The notes: generated by a model from the sequence alone, not told the origin. A stretch of 64,000 nt of DNA from CAZRIZ01 sp050950465 (GCA_050950465.1 JBMNHQ010000001.1:124001-188000); one strand, 5' to 3'; counted from the stretch's first letter, positions 41,352 to 51,107 are shown. Program-made: numbers and translations.

Positions 41352-43282
41352 AGATAAAAAGACGAAAACAATCTAAGATTAAATTATTGCTAGCACCAGC
41401 TGTCTTATTGGTTGCGGGAATTATCATTGCCGCAATTAATCAGACCAAACAAGTTGATGCTTTAAGCAACTTTAATCCTGGTAATATTATGAGTGACTAC
41501 GTTATGAGTGACTACACCACCATGACAGAAACTGAAATCCAAACCTTTCTCAAATCAAAGAATCATTGTAACGACACCAATGTCAGTAAGGCTGCTAAAT
41601 ATCCACACTTGCGATACAACATCCGTGATGGCCACTTTGTTTGCATGGCAGATGAAGATTTTAATGGTGAAAGTGCAGCTCATATAATCTGGCAAGCCGC
41701 TCAGGATTATCGAATCAATCCGCAAGTATTGATTGTTTTATTGCAAAAAGAACAAGGTCTGGTAACTGACACTTGGCCAAACCATATTCAATACCGTTCA
41801 GCTACTGGCTATGGTTGTCCAGACACTGCTCCTTGTGACGCTCAATATTACGGACTCAGAAACCAAATTCGCATGGCAGCTCGCCTGTTTCGTACTGTAT
41901 TAGATGGCGGCTGGACCAACTATCCAGTTGGGAAAAACTATGTCTTGTACAACCCCAATCGAGCTTGTGGTGGATCGACCATAAATATTGAAAACCGTGC
42001 TACATCGGCACTTTATCGTTATACACCATACCAACCCAACGCTAGCGCCCTAGCAGCTGGTTATGGCACCGCCCATTGTGGCGCTTACGGTAATCGTAAC
42101 TTTTATCTATACTTTACCAACTGGTTTGGATCAACTCAATACAAATCAGACTTACCTTATGAGCAAATGGATGTCGCCCGTATCATGAGAGTGAAGACAG
42201 ATACTAGTAAAGTCAACCTTAAGAATATGTCAAAAAGCAATCAAATTCTAAAAAAGGGCCGAGAGATTAAATTTGTTTCAAAAATAACCCTAAATGATGT
42301 TTTATATCTAAGGACTGAACACGATACTATTGCCAGAGCTAATTACGGAATCCCCTTTAGTGACCTAGAAGAAATAAGATATGAAGACTTAAAGGAACCA
42401 GTTTACAAAATCTTACCGCCGAACACACCTAAATACAATCCGACCAATCCGAGCGCACAGACTCACAATATAAACTCAAATCGAGCTATAAAATTTACTC
42501 AGAAGATTACTGTAAACAACAAAACTTATCTGCGGACAGCCTTTGATCAAACCAATAATCATAATGCAGCAATCCTACAAAAAGACTTAAAAGAAGTTAA
42601 ATTTGAACCGTTCCTGCACCCTCGTTTCATGAGATTAACACAAAACTCTAACAAAACACATCTTTATGCTGATGCGTCAGACAACGAAGTTTTTCTCAAG
42701 GATCAACAGTTTATGTTTACCTCAAAGATATCTGCAGGCCAAAAAACCTACTATCGCACCGAGAGCGACACAAAAGAGAACCGACTCTTAGTATTCGATG
42801 CTTCTGATGTATCAAACAACAAGGTTGAGAAGCTACAATACAACGTAGCATATCGCACCAATTCAAAACAGGGTAAATACAACCATCGGACTTTATCTGT
42901 AAGTGGCAATTTTCCAACTGATTTAGTTCGTTATATGACAGATAGGGTATTCGTGAATGGTAACTGGTACTACCGTACTGAATGGGATCAAAGACGTAAT
43001 AATTCTGCCTTCTTTAAGGACTCTGGATTAGAAATCGCCTTCGACAACATGCTTGAACCACGCATGATGCGATCGAACGCCAAAGCTGAGTTTATTGACC
43101 TAGGCAGCGGCAAGCCGATAAATGCCAGTGAAGCAAAACTAGATTTAAGCCCTAAAAACACTACACATATGTTTACCACCAAAGCCTATACCAATAAGGG
43201 TATGTGTCTGAGAACTAAAGAGCACACTGAAGCAAAACAAGATATTTGCATTCTATTTTCTAACCTAAGTAATGTAAAATAG
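41348..43282 (+). CDS. Exported lysozyme-like protein with C-terminal repeats
   Basis: 644 residues. A signal peptide (about 12-37) is followed by an N-terminal domain of about 240 residues with MTETEIQTFLKSK, NPQVLIVLLQKEQGLVTDTW and TGYGCPDTAPC. This resembles secreted wall-active, lysozyme-like domains common in Actinobacteria and Saccharibacteria; a possible catalytic Glu is in LLQKEQG. Residues 280-644 hold about five related modules, each with a (Y/C)(L/Y)RTexD core, likely binding units. Function is inferred; no enzyme test of the fold is possible here. Confidence 0.72.
   Translation: MKIKRRKQSKIKLLLAPAVLLVAGIIIAAINQTKQVDALSNFNPGNIMSDYVMSDYTTMTETEIQTFLKSKNHCNDTNVSKAAKYPHLRYNIRDGHFVCMADEDFNGESAAHIIWQAAQDYRINPQVLIVLLQKEQGLVTDTWPNHIQYRSATGYGCPDTAPCDAQYYGLRNQIRMAARLFRTVLDGGWTNYPVGKNYVLYNPNRACGGSTINIENRATSALYRYTPYQPNASALAAGYGTAHCGAYGNRNFYLYFTNWFGSTQYKSDLPYEQMDVARIMRVKTDTSKVNLKNMSKSNQILKKGREIKFVSKITLNDVLYLRTEHDTIARANYGIPFSDLEEIRYEDLKEPVYKILPPNTPKYNPTNPSAQTHNINSNRAIKFTQKITVNNKTYLRTAFDQTNNHNAAILQKDLKEVKFEPFLHPRFMRLTQNSNKTHLYADASDNEVFLKDQQFMFTSKISAGQKTYYRTESDTKENRLLVFDASDVSNNKVEKLQYNVAYRTNSKQGKYNHRTLSVSGNFPTDLVRYMTDRVFVNGNWYYRTEWDQRRNNSAFFKDSGLEIAFDNMLEPRMMRSNAKAEFIDLGSGKPINASEAKLDLSPKNTTHMFTTKAYTNKGMCLRTKEHTEAKQDICILFSNLSNVK
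43275..43280 (+). promoter_or_regulatory. -10 box of leaderless GT4 gene with GTG start
   Basis: TAAAAT 6 nt before the GTG at 43287; overlaps the end of the preceding gene. Confidence 0.55.
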
Positions 43283-43286
43283 TATA

Positions 43287-45113
43287 GTGACCCAAAAAGA
43301 ACGAGACGAGTTAGTCATTATTGAGGGTGAAGTCGTGTCTAGCCTGCCAAAAAGGCAAGAATTATTAGGATTAATAACTGGCTTTAGTAAAGGTTTTATT
43401 TCAGAAATTCAGCAGCTATTGCCATACGTTAAGATTAGTACCAAAATTAAAAAATCTACCTCGTATGACCTAATAATTAAAGCTACTAAAGAACACCTAA
43501 CGTTCGATGAAATAAGCAGGCAATCTACCTTACTAAAGAAGGACGGAGTTATGGTGCTGTTTGCTAATAATCCTAGAATAAGAACTGCAAAATCTAGCAC
43601 TTATAGCTTAAGTAGATTATCCGATCGTCATCTAGCCACTCGCAATCTCGAAACTGTATTCAGAGAGCCTTATGGAAAATTTCAACAATTTAATAGGCTC
43701 ACTCATCCCAAGTTTCACAAACTAACCACTCTAATTAGAAGTTTACCAAACTCCAAAATATACTCCCCTTACATTGCCGTTATCCTAAGATTAAGCCATC
43801 AATACGAGTACACCAGATACCGCGAACGAACTAGCTTGGCGAGTCGTTTGTTTAGAGTTGGGCATCGCAACCCCCTCATGCAACCTTTTATTAAATTATT
43901 CAAAAGTAATTGGTTAAGTCGTAAAGATAAAATTATCTACCATAGAGCATTAAATTCAATCTCAACTATTAATAGTGCTGGACGTAAACCAATTCTAATC
44001 TGCATGACCTATCTCAATATGGGCGGAGTTGAGCGTGTTATGCTTAATATTATAAAAGGTCTCGACCGAAAGAAGTTTTCCATTCATATTATGACTACTG
44101 AAAAAAGCCATAATCCATGGTTGCCACAATTTCAAAAGTTTGCCGACAACATCATTCTCCTACCCAAAATTATAGAACCAGAATGGCCTGATTGGTGTCG
44201 TACCGAATATATTTCTAGATACGTTGTTGATAACGAAATCGCAACCGTGCTCATTACTAACTCCAACGCCGCTTATCGCGCTACTAAGAAGATAAAAGAG
44301 AGCCTGGGTAATAGAATTAAGATTTACGATCTTCTACACACTCACGGAACTCCAAAGGATCGTGATGCTTTTCTCAGGACCTCTATGCCTTTCGATAAAT
44401 TTATTGATAAGCGTATAGTCATAAGTCAATATTTAAAGAAATACTACATCGAGCGTTATCCGGTTGACCCCGATAAGATTCAAGTTATTTATAACGGCAT
44501 TGATAGCAGTGTTGCAAAGAATACTACTAGAAAACCAGTCGATCCGATTTTTGCCAAGATACCCAAAAAACACAAAGTAATTACTTACATTGGCCGTCTT
44601 GATGTCGACAAGACGCCTATGAGGTTAGTCAACATTGCACACCAGCTTAAACAACAAAAAATACTTGCCAGTCTTTTAGTAGTCGGCAACGGCTCAGAGT
44701 ACGCAAAGATGAAAGAGAAAGCACAAACCGACAAGACACTCAATAAGTTTATATTCTTTTACGGCCAGTCCAGTTCACCCAACGAGCTAATAAAGCATTC
44801 TAATTTCACTATCAATGTATCTAACTCTGAGGGGATATCAATGAGCATATTAGAGTCAATGAATCTCGGTGTGCCAGTTATCGCCTCGAAAGTCGGTGGC
44901 ACACCGGAAATTATCGATCACAAAAAAGACGGAGTTTTGGTTGATATAAACAGTAAGGACGCCGAAACAGATAAGGTCAATCTTTTTGTTGAAGCTATTA
45001 GGTGGACTATAGGAATCAGCGACAAACAAAAATTCGATTTAGGAAAGATGGCCGAGAAAAAGATAAGGTCTCGTTTCAGTCATGCGACCGACGAATATGA
45101 AAAGTTATTATGA
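43287..45113 (+). CDS. GT4 glycosyltransferase with N-terminal extension
   Basis: 608 residues starting at GTG. Residues 1-225 are a basic region without a clear family. Residues 230-608 form a GT-B family 4 enzyme: MTYLNMGGVERVMLNI opens it, IQVIYNGIDSS and TYIGRLDVDKTPMRLV begin the second Rossmann domain, and the donor-site motif is SNSEGISMSILESMNLGVPV. The length is unusual for GT4 (about 380), so a fused partner domain is likely. Start chosen from the -10 box 6 nt upstream. Confidence 0.85.
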   Translation: MTQKERDELVIIEGEVVSSLPKRQELLGLITGFSKGFISEIQQLLPYVKISTKIKKSTSYDLIIKATKEHLTFDEISRQSTLLKKDGVMVLFANNPRIRTAKSSTYSLSRLSDRHLATRNLETVFREPYGKFQQFNRLTHPKFHKLTTLIRSLPNSKIYSPYIAVILRLSHQYEYTRYRERTSLASRLFRVGHRNPLMQPFIKLFKSNWLSRKDKIIYHRALNSISTINSAGRKPILICMTYLNMGGVERVMLNIIKGLDRKKFSIHIMTTEKSHNPWLPQFQKFADNIILLPKIIEPEWPDWCRTEYISRYVVDNEIATVLITNSNAAYRATKKIKESLGNRIKIYDLLHTHGTPKDRDAFLRTSMPFDKFIDKRIVISQYLKKYYIERYPVDPDKIQVIYNGIDSSVAKNTTRKPVDPIFAKIPKKHKVITYIGRLDVDKTPMRLVNIAHQLKQQKILASLLVVGNGSEYAKMKEKAQTDKTLNKFIFFYGQSSSPNELIKHSNFTINVSNSEGISMSILESMNLGVPVIASKVGGTPEIIDHKKDGVLVDINSKDAETDKVNLFVEAIRWTIGISDKQKFDLGKMAEKKIRSRFSHATDEYEKLL

Positions 45114-45115
45114 AA

Positions 45116-46252
45116 TTAACCCCTGCTAGAGTTCTTATCTTCGCGATCTTTACGGAGAATCTTTTTTACTAAGGCCACTCCGGTTCGTTTCTCTAAAATA
45201 CGCAATTGATTATCTAACTGTTCATTCTCTTTTTTTAATAACTCAATATATGCTTCCATGTCTGCTATCCTGTTATTTAGAAGACCGGTTTCAATTTTTT
45301 GCGTATGTATGAGATATTTCTTTTGTTTAACAAAGAACTCTTTATACTGACTTGGCGATATATTTGGTCTGCTCATCAACGAATCCCGTTTTAAAAACTC
45401 TGTCACGTCCTTCTCTAATTCAGATGCTATTTCTTTAAAAGACTGCCGATTATTATTGTGACGTTCTAATACCTCGGTCTTATTCAAAGCCAGAAATTCT
45501 TCTTCAGAAAAATGGTCTACAAAAGGCAGATAGTCACTGAGTCTATTAACAACATCAGGGTTGTCGCTATCATATATCAAAGTGGGGTTACCACCGACCG
45601 CCAAAGCAGGCAAACAGCAGTGCAATCTTGATGTAACAACCAAATCAGCGCTCTGAAACTTCTTCAACAACTCTTCAACATTTTTCATACGCTTATCGTA
45701 AGGTAATTTTGAGTTTTTCTCACTATCTAATGCGTGGGTTATAACCTCAACCTCTATTTCGGTCACTTCTTTTAGTCGTTGCACAATTTTATTACTAACA
45801 TCGACTGCATAAACAACCTTCTTCTTTCTTACATTCGCAAGTGGTTTTATTGTTAATGTCAAGCATCCTGAAAACTTAGTAGATATTCCCGCAAACTCTA
45901 AGGCCTTTAGCGTTTTCTGATCTCGACTACCAATCGGATATGGACTGTTCTTTAAATAATCAAGAAAGATTCCATGCAAATACTCTGGGAGTTTTGACTG
46001 AGTATGATTACTTAAGTGAATCGACGTAATGAAAGCATCCAAGAATGGGGACGGTGGAAACGAACTTGGTTCATGAGTATACCAACCGCTCATTATGGTT
46101 TTTATCACTTCTCCATTGTCAGACACAAATTCATTCAACTCTTCCCTCTCGATGTAATAATCTACTCTTGGTAAAAACTGTTTAGCGGCATACGATTGGA
46201 TATCATCACCTATGTTGGCCGTTTTGTTAAAGACTATTAAACCGTACTTCAT
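45116..46252 (-). CDS. Polysaccharide pyruvyl transferase family protein
   Basis: 378 residues. N-terminal GLIVFNKTANIGDDIQSYA and central TSRLHCCLPALAVGGNPTL are typical of the family that adds pyruvyl ketals or related groups to surface polymers. The last 45 residues form a coiled coil and a basic tail. It overlaps the Wzt-like gene by 4 nt, joining the exporter operon. Confidence 0.85.
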   Translation of the reverse strand: MKYGLIVFNKTANIGDDIQSYAAKQFLPRVDYYIEREELNEFVSDNGEVIKTIMSGWYTHEPSSFPPSPFLDAFITSIHLSNHTQSKLPEYLHGIFLDYLKNSPYPIGSRDQKTLKALEFAGISTKFSGCLTLTIKPLANVRKKKVVYAVDVSNKIVQRLKEVTEIEVEVITHALDSEKNSKLPYDKRMKNVEELLKKFQSADLVVTSRLHCCLPALAVGGNPTLIYDSDNPDVVNRLSDYLPFVDHFSEEEFLALNKTEVLERHNNNRQSFKEIASELEKDVTEFLKRDSLMSRPNISPSQYKEFFVKQKKYLIHTQKIETGLLNNRIADMEAYIELLKKENEQLDNQLRILEKRTGVALVKKILRKDREDKNSSRG

Positions 46253-47460
46253 TTACTTCTCCATGTGTGATCTACGCTTATCAAACCATCATCCAAACCA
46301 GAGCCAACCATAAACATACTTCCTCTCTCTAAGCCATTATAGTGAGAGTAAATAATCTCGCGACCACTATTGTTATATAATCCAGCTACCACATAATACT
46401 TACCTGACACAAACGTAGACTTATCAATATCTATAACAACCTTGTTATTACCAAGCTTCAGAGGCAGCTTGTGATTATCAGCTTTAGAATCAAAACCGAA
46501 AACTATTTTTTGACTTTCCGATTCACATACTTTAACAGCTAAAAACGCAGACTTAATTTCTTTACTAGCCTGAATCTGTATTGAAATACTGAACGGAACA
46601 AGTGGTTCAACAACCCCCTTTGGAGAGTTTTTCTTTGAATTAACTGTGACTGATTTAATCCATGCTGGAGATTTACTATGTTTATCAATTTCATTATCAT
46701 CACTTGATCCAAGAACATTGAGCGAATTATATAACTCTATCGCCTTAGCAAAACCACCATCATAAGCCACCAAACTATCGTTAAGCAAAACAACCCGATC
46801 ACAAAATTTCTCAACTGTATTCATGTCATGAGTAACCAGTACAATAGTGCGACCGCTCTTCTTAAATTCAGCAAACTGACGTAGACACTTAGCTTGAAAA
46901 CTAGCATCCCCTACCGCCAACACTTCATCAAACACCAATATAGGACTTTTTGATTTAATAGCAATTGAAAAAGCTAAGCGGACTTGCATACCAGACGAAT
47001 AGTTTTTAAGCTTCAAGTCCATAAATTCTTCTAACTCAGCAAATTCAACGATGTCATCATACATCTCATGCATTTCTTTACGACTAAAGCCTAGTAAAGC
47101 GCCGTTAAGATAGACATTATCGCGACCTGATAGTTCAGGATTGAAGCCAACGCCCAATTCGATAAACGGCGTAATTTTTCCATGAGTTATAATTTCACCC
47201 GAAGTTGGTGTATAAATACCACAAATCAGCTTAAGAAGGGTCGATTTACCACTACCATTACGGCCAACAATTCCGAAAAAATCACCCTTGTTGATAGTAA
47301 AACTGATGTCATTTAAAACTGTACGCCTAGTCTTCTTATTGCGCCTAAAACCATGAACGATTAGCTGCTTTAATGAATCGTTTTGATACTGCGGCAATAC
47401 AAACTCTTTGCTGATATTTCTAATTTCAATTGCCGGCTCAGACTTTTTGGCTTTAGCCAT
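46249..47460 (-). CDS. Polysaccharide ABC exporter ATPase (Wzt/TagH-like)
   Basis: 403 residues. ABC domain with Walker A GRNGSGKST, signature YSSGMQVRLAFS and Walker B ILVFDEVLAVGD, then a C-terminal beta-sandwich (about 265-400) like the Wzt carbohydrate-binding domain that recognises the finished glycan. It works with the permease whose stop overlaps its start. Confidence 0.93.
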   Translation of the reverse strand: MAKAKKSEPAIEIRNISKEFVLPQYQNDSLKQLIVHGFRRNKKTRRTVLNDISFTINKGDFFGIVGRNGSGKSTLLKLICGIYTPTSGEIITHGKITPFIELGVGFNPELSGRDNVYLNGALLGFSRKEMHEMYDDIVEFAELEEFMDLKLKNYSSGMQVRLAFSIAIKSKSPILVFDEVLAVGDASFQAKCLRQFAEFKKSGRTIVLVTHDMNTVEKFCDRVVLLNDSLVAYDGGFAKAIELYNSLNVLGSSDDNEIDKHSKSPAWIKSVTVNSKKNSPKGVVEPLVPFSISIQIQASKEIKSAFLAVKVCESESQKIVFGFDSKADNHKLPLKLGNNKVVIDIDKSTFVSGKYYVVAGLYNNSGREIIYSHYNGLERGSMFMVGSGLDDGLISVDHTWRSK

Positions 47461-48257
47461 TAAACATTCTCCGCAAAATATTTAGATTTTTTTCTAAAAT
47501 AAAGAACACCAAAAACGCAAATAATTATTATCAACATAAACGGCACAAGCTTAATCTTCCAACCCGCTCCCGAATTCCATAAAGTAACAACGTCCGGTGA
47601 TTGAATTAACGCAAAACGTGCATCCTGAATGATCTGCACCACTGGGTTTAAGAAGAAGTATTTGTGATACATTACTGGCACAGCCTGTAGCGGGAAGATT
47701 ATTGCACTAGCATAAAATCCACCCTGCAACAAAATCTCCCAAATATAAGCAATATCACGGAACTGCACGTGTATTGTAGTTAAAATCAGGGCAATGCCAA
47801 CTGCTAAAACATACAACTGGAAGCCAAAAAACATCACCAGCAACCAACTGGAGGAAAACGGTACGCCTGATATAACAGCAAAGATTATCACTACCAGTAA
47901 ACTCAAACCTAGATTAATTAGCGCCGAAACTGACGAGGCGATTACGATTAGATAACGCGGGATATCAATTTTACGCAAAAGTGATCCGTGAGTCACAATT
48001 GATTGAGCACCAACTGAAGTAGTTTCAGTAAAGAAATTCCAAAACACGATACCTAAAAGTAAATATACCCCATAGTAATCAACACCTCGCGCCACCGGCC
48101 ATACGACCGTAAAAACGATATACATAATGCCAAAGAGCGCCAAAGGCTTTAAGATAGACCACAAGTAGCCCAACGCTGAGCCCTGATAGCGAACTTTAAA
48201 ATCAGTCCGCACCATCTCGGCCAAAATAGCCCGATTTCGCTTCGAAAACACGTTCAT
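47460..48257 (-). CDS. Polysaccharide ABC exporter permease (Wzm/TagG-like)
   Basis: 265 residues, six transmembrane helices of the ABC-2 type, with VRTDFKVRYQGSALGYLWS at the N terminus, a signature of the glycan exporter group. It is the first gene of the permease-ATPase-pyruvyltransferase unit, with an AGGGAGA ribosome site. Confidence 0.93.
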   Translation of the reverse strand: MNVFSKRNRAILAEMVRTDFKVRYQGSALGYLWSILKPLALFGIMYIVFTVVWPVARGVDYYGVYLLLGIVFWNFFTETTSVGAQSIVTHGSLLRKIDIPRYLIVIASSVSALINLGLSLLVVIIFAVISGVPFSSSWLLVMFFGFQLYVLAVGIALILTTIHVQFRDIAYIWEILLQGGFYASAIIFPLQAVPVMYHKYFFLNPVVQIIQDARFALIQSPDVVTLWNSGAGWKIKLVPFMLIIIICVFGVLYFRKKSKYFAENV

Positions 48258-48272
48258 AAAATCTCCCTAAAA

Positions 48273-48300
48273 TTATAGCTAAATTGGTGTTTTTTTCAAG
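48273..48300 (-). promoter_or_regulatory. Promoter of the glycan exporter operon
   Basis: Minus strand TTGAAA, 16-nt spacer, TATAAT, then AGGGAGA ahead of the permease ATG; divergent from the GT4 promoter. Confidence 0.65.
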
Positions 48301-48306
48301 GTGACG

Positions 48307-48312
48307 TAAAAT
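48307..48312 (+). promoter_or_regulatory. -10 box of leaderless GT4 gene
   Basis: TAAAAT 6 nt before the ATG at 48319. Confidence 0.6.
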
Positions 48313-48318
48313 AGGACT

Positions 48319-49470
48319 ATGGCAAAATATGATGCGATTTTAATTCGTAATGCCTCGGCAAGCGATTTTGGCGGAGCTGAGCGCTACGTGGTTTTTTTAG
48401 CTCAAGAGCTTCAAAAGTACGGTCTAAAACCAATTATCTTCACGGGACACTCTGGAATTATTGATTTTGCCAAGAACAATTCTATCGATTACAAGAGGAC
48501 CCCCTATCTAAAACAACAAAATTGGACAGGCTGGCGCACTCTTCTACTGCCTCTGTATTTAGTATTTGAAATTTATTTGTTTCTTTATTATCTATATCTA
48601 TTCAAAAAATATGGGGCCTGCACTGTTCATACTCAGAGCAAAGACGATTTTATCGCCGCCACTTATGCTGGTAAACTCTTAAACAAAACAATTATTTGGG
48701 GTGATCACGCTGATTTGAAATATATTTTAAGAAACACCAACCAAATTGGACGCAACTATAACGGAAAGATAGTCCTAAGCGCTGCAAAAAAGGCCGATAA
48801 AATCATTTTAAACAGCTTCGGCGATGAAGCTGCTATTAAAGAAGTTTTGCCAAGGAATCATTGGCTATTTGAAAAGACTGTCGTAATTCATAACGGCGTA
48901 GTTGATAAGTTCAAAGAATACAACAAAAAACCATCCAAAAATTTTACTTTTATACTAATCTGTCGATTAGTAATTGATAAGGGTGTTGGAGAGGCTATTA
49001 CGGCATTTAAAAATCTAGCAAAAAAATATGACAACCTACGCTTAGTAATCGTAGGTGATGGACCAGATATTAAAGAGTTCAAACAGTTAACAAAATCCAA
49101 TTCTAAAATCGAATTTAAAGGATATCAACCTGATCCGCTAAAGTTCCTGGCAAAAGCCGACTGCTTTCTCCAGCCAACTTATAACGAAGGGCTAAGTCTA
49201 AGCCTGCTTGAGGCTTGCATGATGCAAAAGCCCATTATCACCACCAATGTTGGTGGCAACCCAGAAGTAATTACTCATCAGAAGAATGGCTTACTGATCC
49301 CCGCCAAAGACGCCAAAGCTCTAGAACAAGCTATGGAGATAATTTATCAACAGCCAAAGCTAGCCGATAAGCTCGCCAAACAAGCTCGGCAAAACTATCT
49401 AAAATCTTTTAACTTCTGTAAACTAGTTGCCAAAGATATAATTCCCCTCTACAATAAAGAAAGATGTTAA
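48319..49470 (+). CDS. GT4 glycosyltransferase
   Basis: 383 residues, GT-B fold. ASDFGGAERYVVFLAQEL starts the acceptor domain; LICRLVIDKGVGEAI and VGDGPDIKEF mark the nucleotide-sugar domain, and EGLSLSLLEACMMQKPII the donor site. Hydrophobic stretch at about 75-97 suggests membrane contact. Overlaps the next GT4 gene by 7 nt. Confidence 0.9.
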   Translation: MAKYDAILIRNASASDFGGAERYVVFLAQELQKYGLKPIIFTGHSGIIDFAKNNSIDYKRTPYLKQQNWTGWRTLLLPLYLVFEIYLFLYYLYLFKKYGACTVHTQSKDDFIAATYAGKLLNKTIIWGDHADLKYILRNTNQIGRNYNGKIVLSAAKKADKIILNSFGDEAAIKEVLPRNHWLFEKTVVIHNGVVDKFKEYNKKPSKNFTFILICRLVIDKGVGEAITAFKNLAKKYDNLRLVIVGDGPDIKEFKQLTKSNSKIEFKGYQPDPLKFLAKADCFLQPTYNEGLSLSLLEACMMQKPIITTNVGGNPEVITHQKNGLLIPAKDAKALEQAMEIIYQQPKLADKLAKQARQNYLKSFNFCKLVAKDIIPLYNKERC

Positions 49471-50609
49471 AACTGCGAATTGACTTAGGTCCTGCGGCCA
49501 AAGCTGAGGTTTCTGGTGTGGGACAATACACCAAACGCTTAGCTGAAGCTCTCAACGCCAATGAGAACGTTGAGATTACTGGCTTTTATTTTGATTGGCA
49601 ACAGCGTCATCCCGAACCACAAGTTGATATTAAACACGCCAGCATCAATTTCCCTCAAAGAATCTACGCCAAGTTGCACCAACTAGGTTTTAGACGAGCT
49701 TTTGATCGGAAAATGGATCCAGTTGATGCAACAATTTTTCCCAATTTTGTAACTTGGCCAACTAAAAAATCAACTCTACGCATCACCACCATCCACGATT
49801 TAACCTATCGCTTCTTTCCTAAGACCGTTGAAAAGAAAAACCTGATTTATCTCAAAAAGGTTGTTCCGCAGACAATTAAAAAAGCTGATTTGATTCTAAC
49901 TGTGTCCGATACCGTAAAGCAAGAGATTATGCAAGAATTTAATATCACCAACGATCGTATTTTAACTTTACCAGTACCACCTAATCAAACCTTTTTGAAC
50001 TTTAAGCCCAATAAAAAATCACTGGCACCGTCACTGAAGATTACCACCAGGTATTTCCTACTATTTGTCGGCAACTTTGAGCCTCGCAAGAACTTAACTA
50101 CCCTCGTCAAAGCTTACTTAACACTTCCCGATAAGGTTCGAAAAGAATGCAGTTTAGTGATTGCGGGCGCCAAGGGCTGGGAAAACAACGACACTCAAAA
50201 CTTGGTTGATGAATCGATTGATAACGGTGAAAACATTATCCAGACAGGCAGTCTCGAACAAAAACAAATCGCTCAGCTTATGAGCGAAGCTACCGCCCTA
50301 GTAATGCCGTCAATTTATGAAGGATACGGTATGCCAGTGACCGAAGCGATGGCTGTCAAGACACCTGTTATTGCCTCGGATATACCAGTTTTACATGAAT
50401 CCAGCGGTGAAGCAGCACTGTTTTTTGACCCCAATTCACCTGAGGATTTAGCTAAGAAAATCGCTCAGTTAGTCTGCCAACCAGAACTACGCACTAGGTT
50501 AGTTCAAGCCGGCACCGAACATCTCAAGACCTTATCATGGCAAAACAATGCCGATAAACTAATCACTAAAATTAATCAGCTTCTAGAAACAAAATCAACC
50601 AAAAACTAG
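49464..50609 (+). CDS. GT4 glycosyltransferase (mannosyltransferase-like)
   Basis: 381 residues. SGVGQYTKRLAEAL at the N terminus, FLLFVGNFEPRKNLTTLV in the middle and PSIYEGYGMPVTEAMAVK at the donor site are standard for mannosyl- or rhamnosyl-type GT4 enzymes. Sugar specificity cannot be told. Last gene of the + strand pair, ending in a shared terminator. Confidence 0.9.
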   Translation: MLKLRIDLGPAAKAEVSGVGQYTKRLAEALNANENVEITGFYFDWQQRHPEPQVDIKHASINFPQRIYAKLHQLGFRRAFDRKMDPVDATIFPNFVTWPTKKSTLRITTIHDLTYRFFPKTVEKKNLIYLKKVVPQTIKKADLILTVSDTVKQEIMQEFNITNDRILTLPVPPNQTFLNFKPNKKSLAPSLKITTRYFLLFVGNFEPRKNLTTLVKAYLTLPDKVRKECSLVIAGAKGWENNDTQNLVDESIDNGENIIQTGSLEQKQIAQLMSEATALVMPSIYEGYGMPVTEAMAVKTPVIASDIPVLHESSGEAALFFDPNSPEDLAKKIAQLVCQPELRTRLVQAGTEHLKTLSWQNNADKLITKINQLLETKSTKN

Positions 50610-50628
50610 GTCGATTTGGCCTAGTTTT
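50602..50628. terminator. Bidirectional terminator between convergent genes
   Basis: A 9-bp stem AAAACTAGG / CCTAGTTTT between the GT4 end and the convergent membrane-protein gene. Confidence 0.7.
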
Positions 50629-50639
50629 ACGGCTTTCTA

Positions 50640-51107
50640 TCACATTTTTTTAGCGATTTCGTCGACTTTCTTTTCAACACGATTACGCTTTTTGTCGTAC
50701 ACCAAGCTAATTATGGCAAACACTGTAAACAGAACTGTCAAACCAAAATCCTTGGCATAATTACTAAACAATTTCAGCTCTTCTATTACAGTTTGCCAAA
50801 AATCAGCACTAAAGAAACCGCCCTCACCACCAATCATTAGATTATAATGCTCCCAAGTCTGAACCGTAAAACCAATAAAAAAAGCCACTAGAATTGAAAA
50901 AACCGCTAGAGTCATAACTTGTCCGAATTCTTTTTTAGAGATTCGACCACCCCACTTACCATAGAACCAGTGTGTGCCGTAAACTATCACAAAAGACACA
51001 AAGGCTGGAATAAAACCAATTCGCCAAACAATTAGCCACAGCACAATGCCCAAAACTGCTGGAATAAGCGCCATCAGCATACCCTTTTTATGTGTCTTTT
51101 CTTGCAT
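50640..51107 (-). CDS. Hypothetical membrane protein, four transmembrane helices
   Basis: 155 residues. Hydrophobic segments at about 11-27, 30-45, 65-85 and 118-137, and a basic amphipathic C-terminal tail. No family recognised. Single-gene unit. Confidence 0.72.
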   Translation of the reverse strand: MQEKTHKKGMLMALIPAVLGIVLWLIVWRIGFIPAFVSFVIVYGTHWFYGKWGGRISKKEFGQVMTLAVFSILVAFFIGFTVQTWEHYNLMIGGEGGFFSADFWQTVIEELKLFSNYAKDFGLTVLFTVFAIISLVYDKKRNRVEKKVDEIAKKM

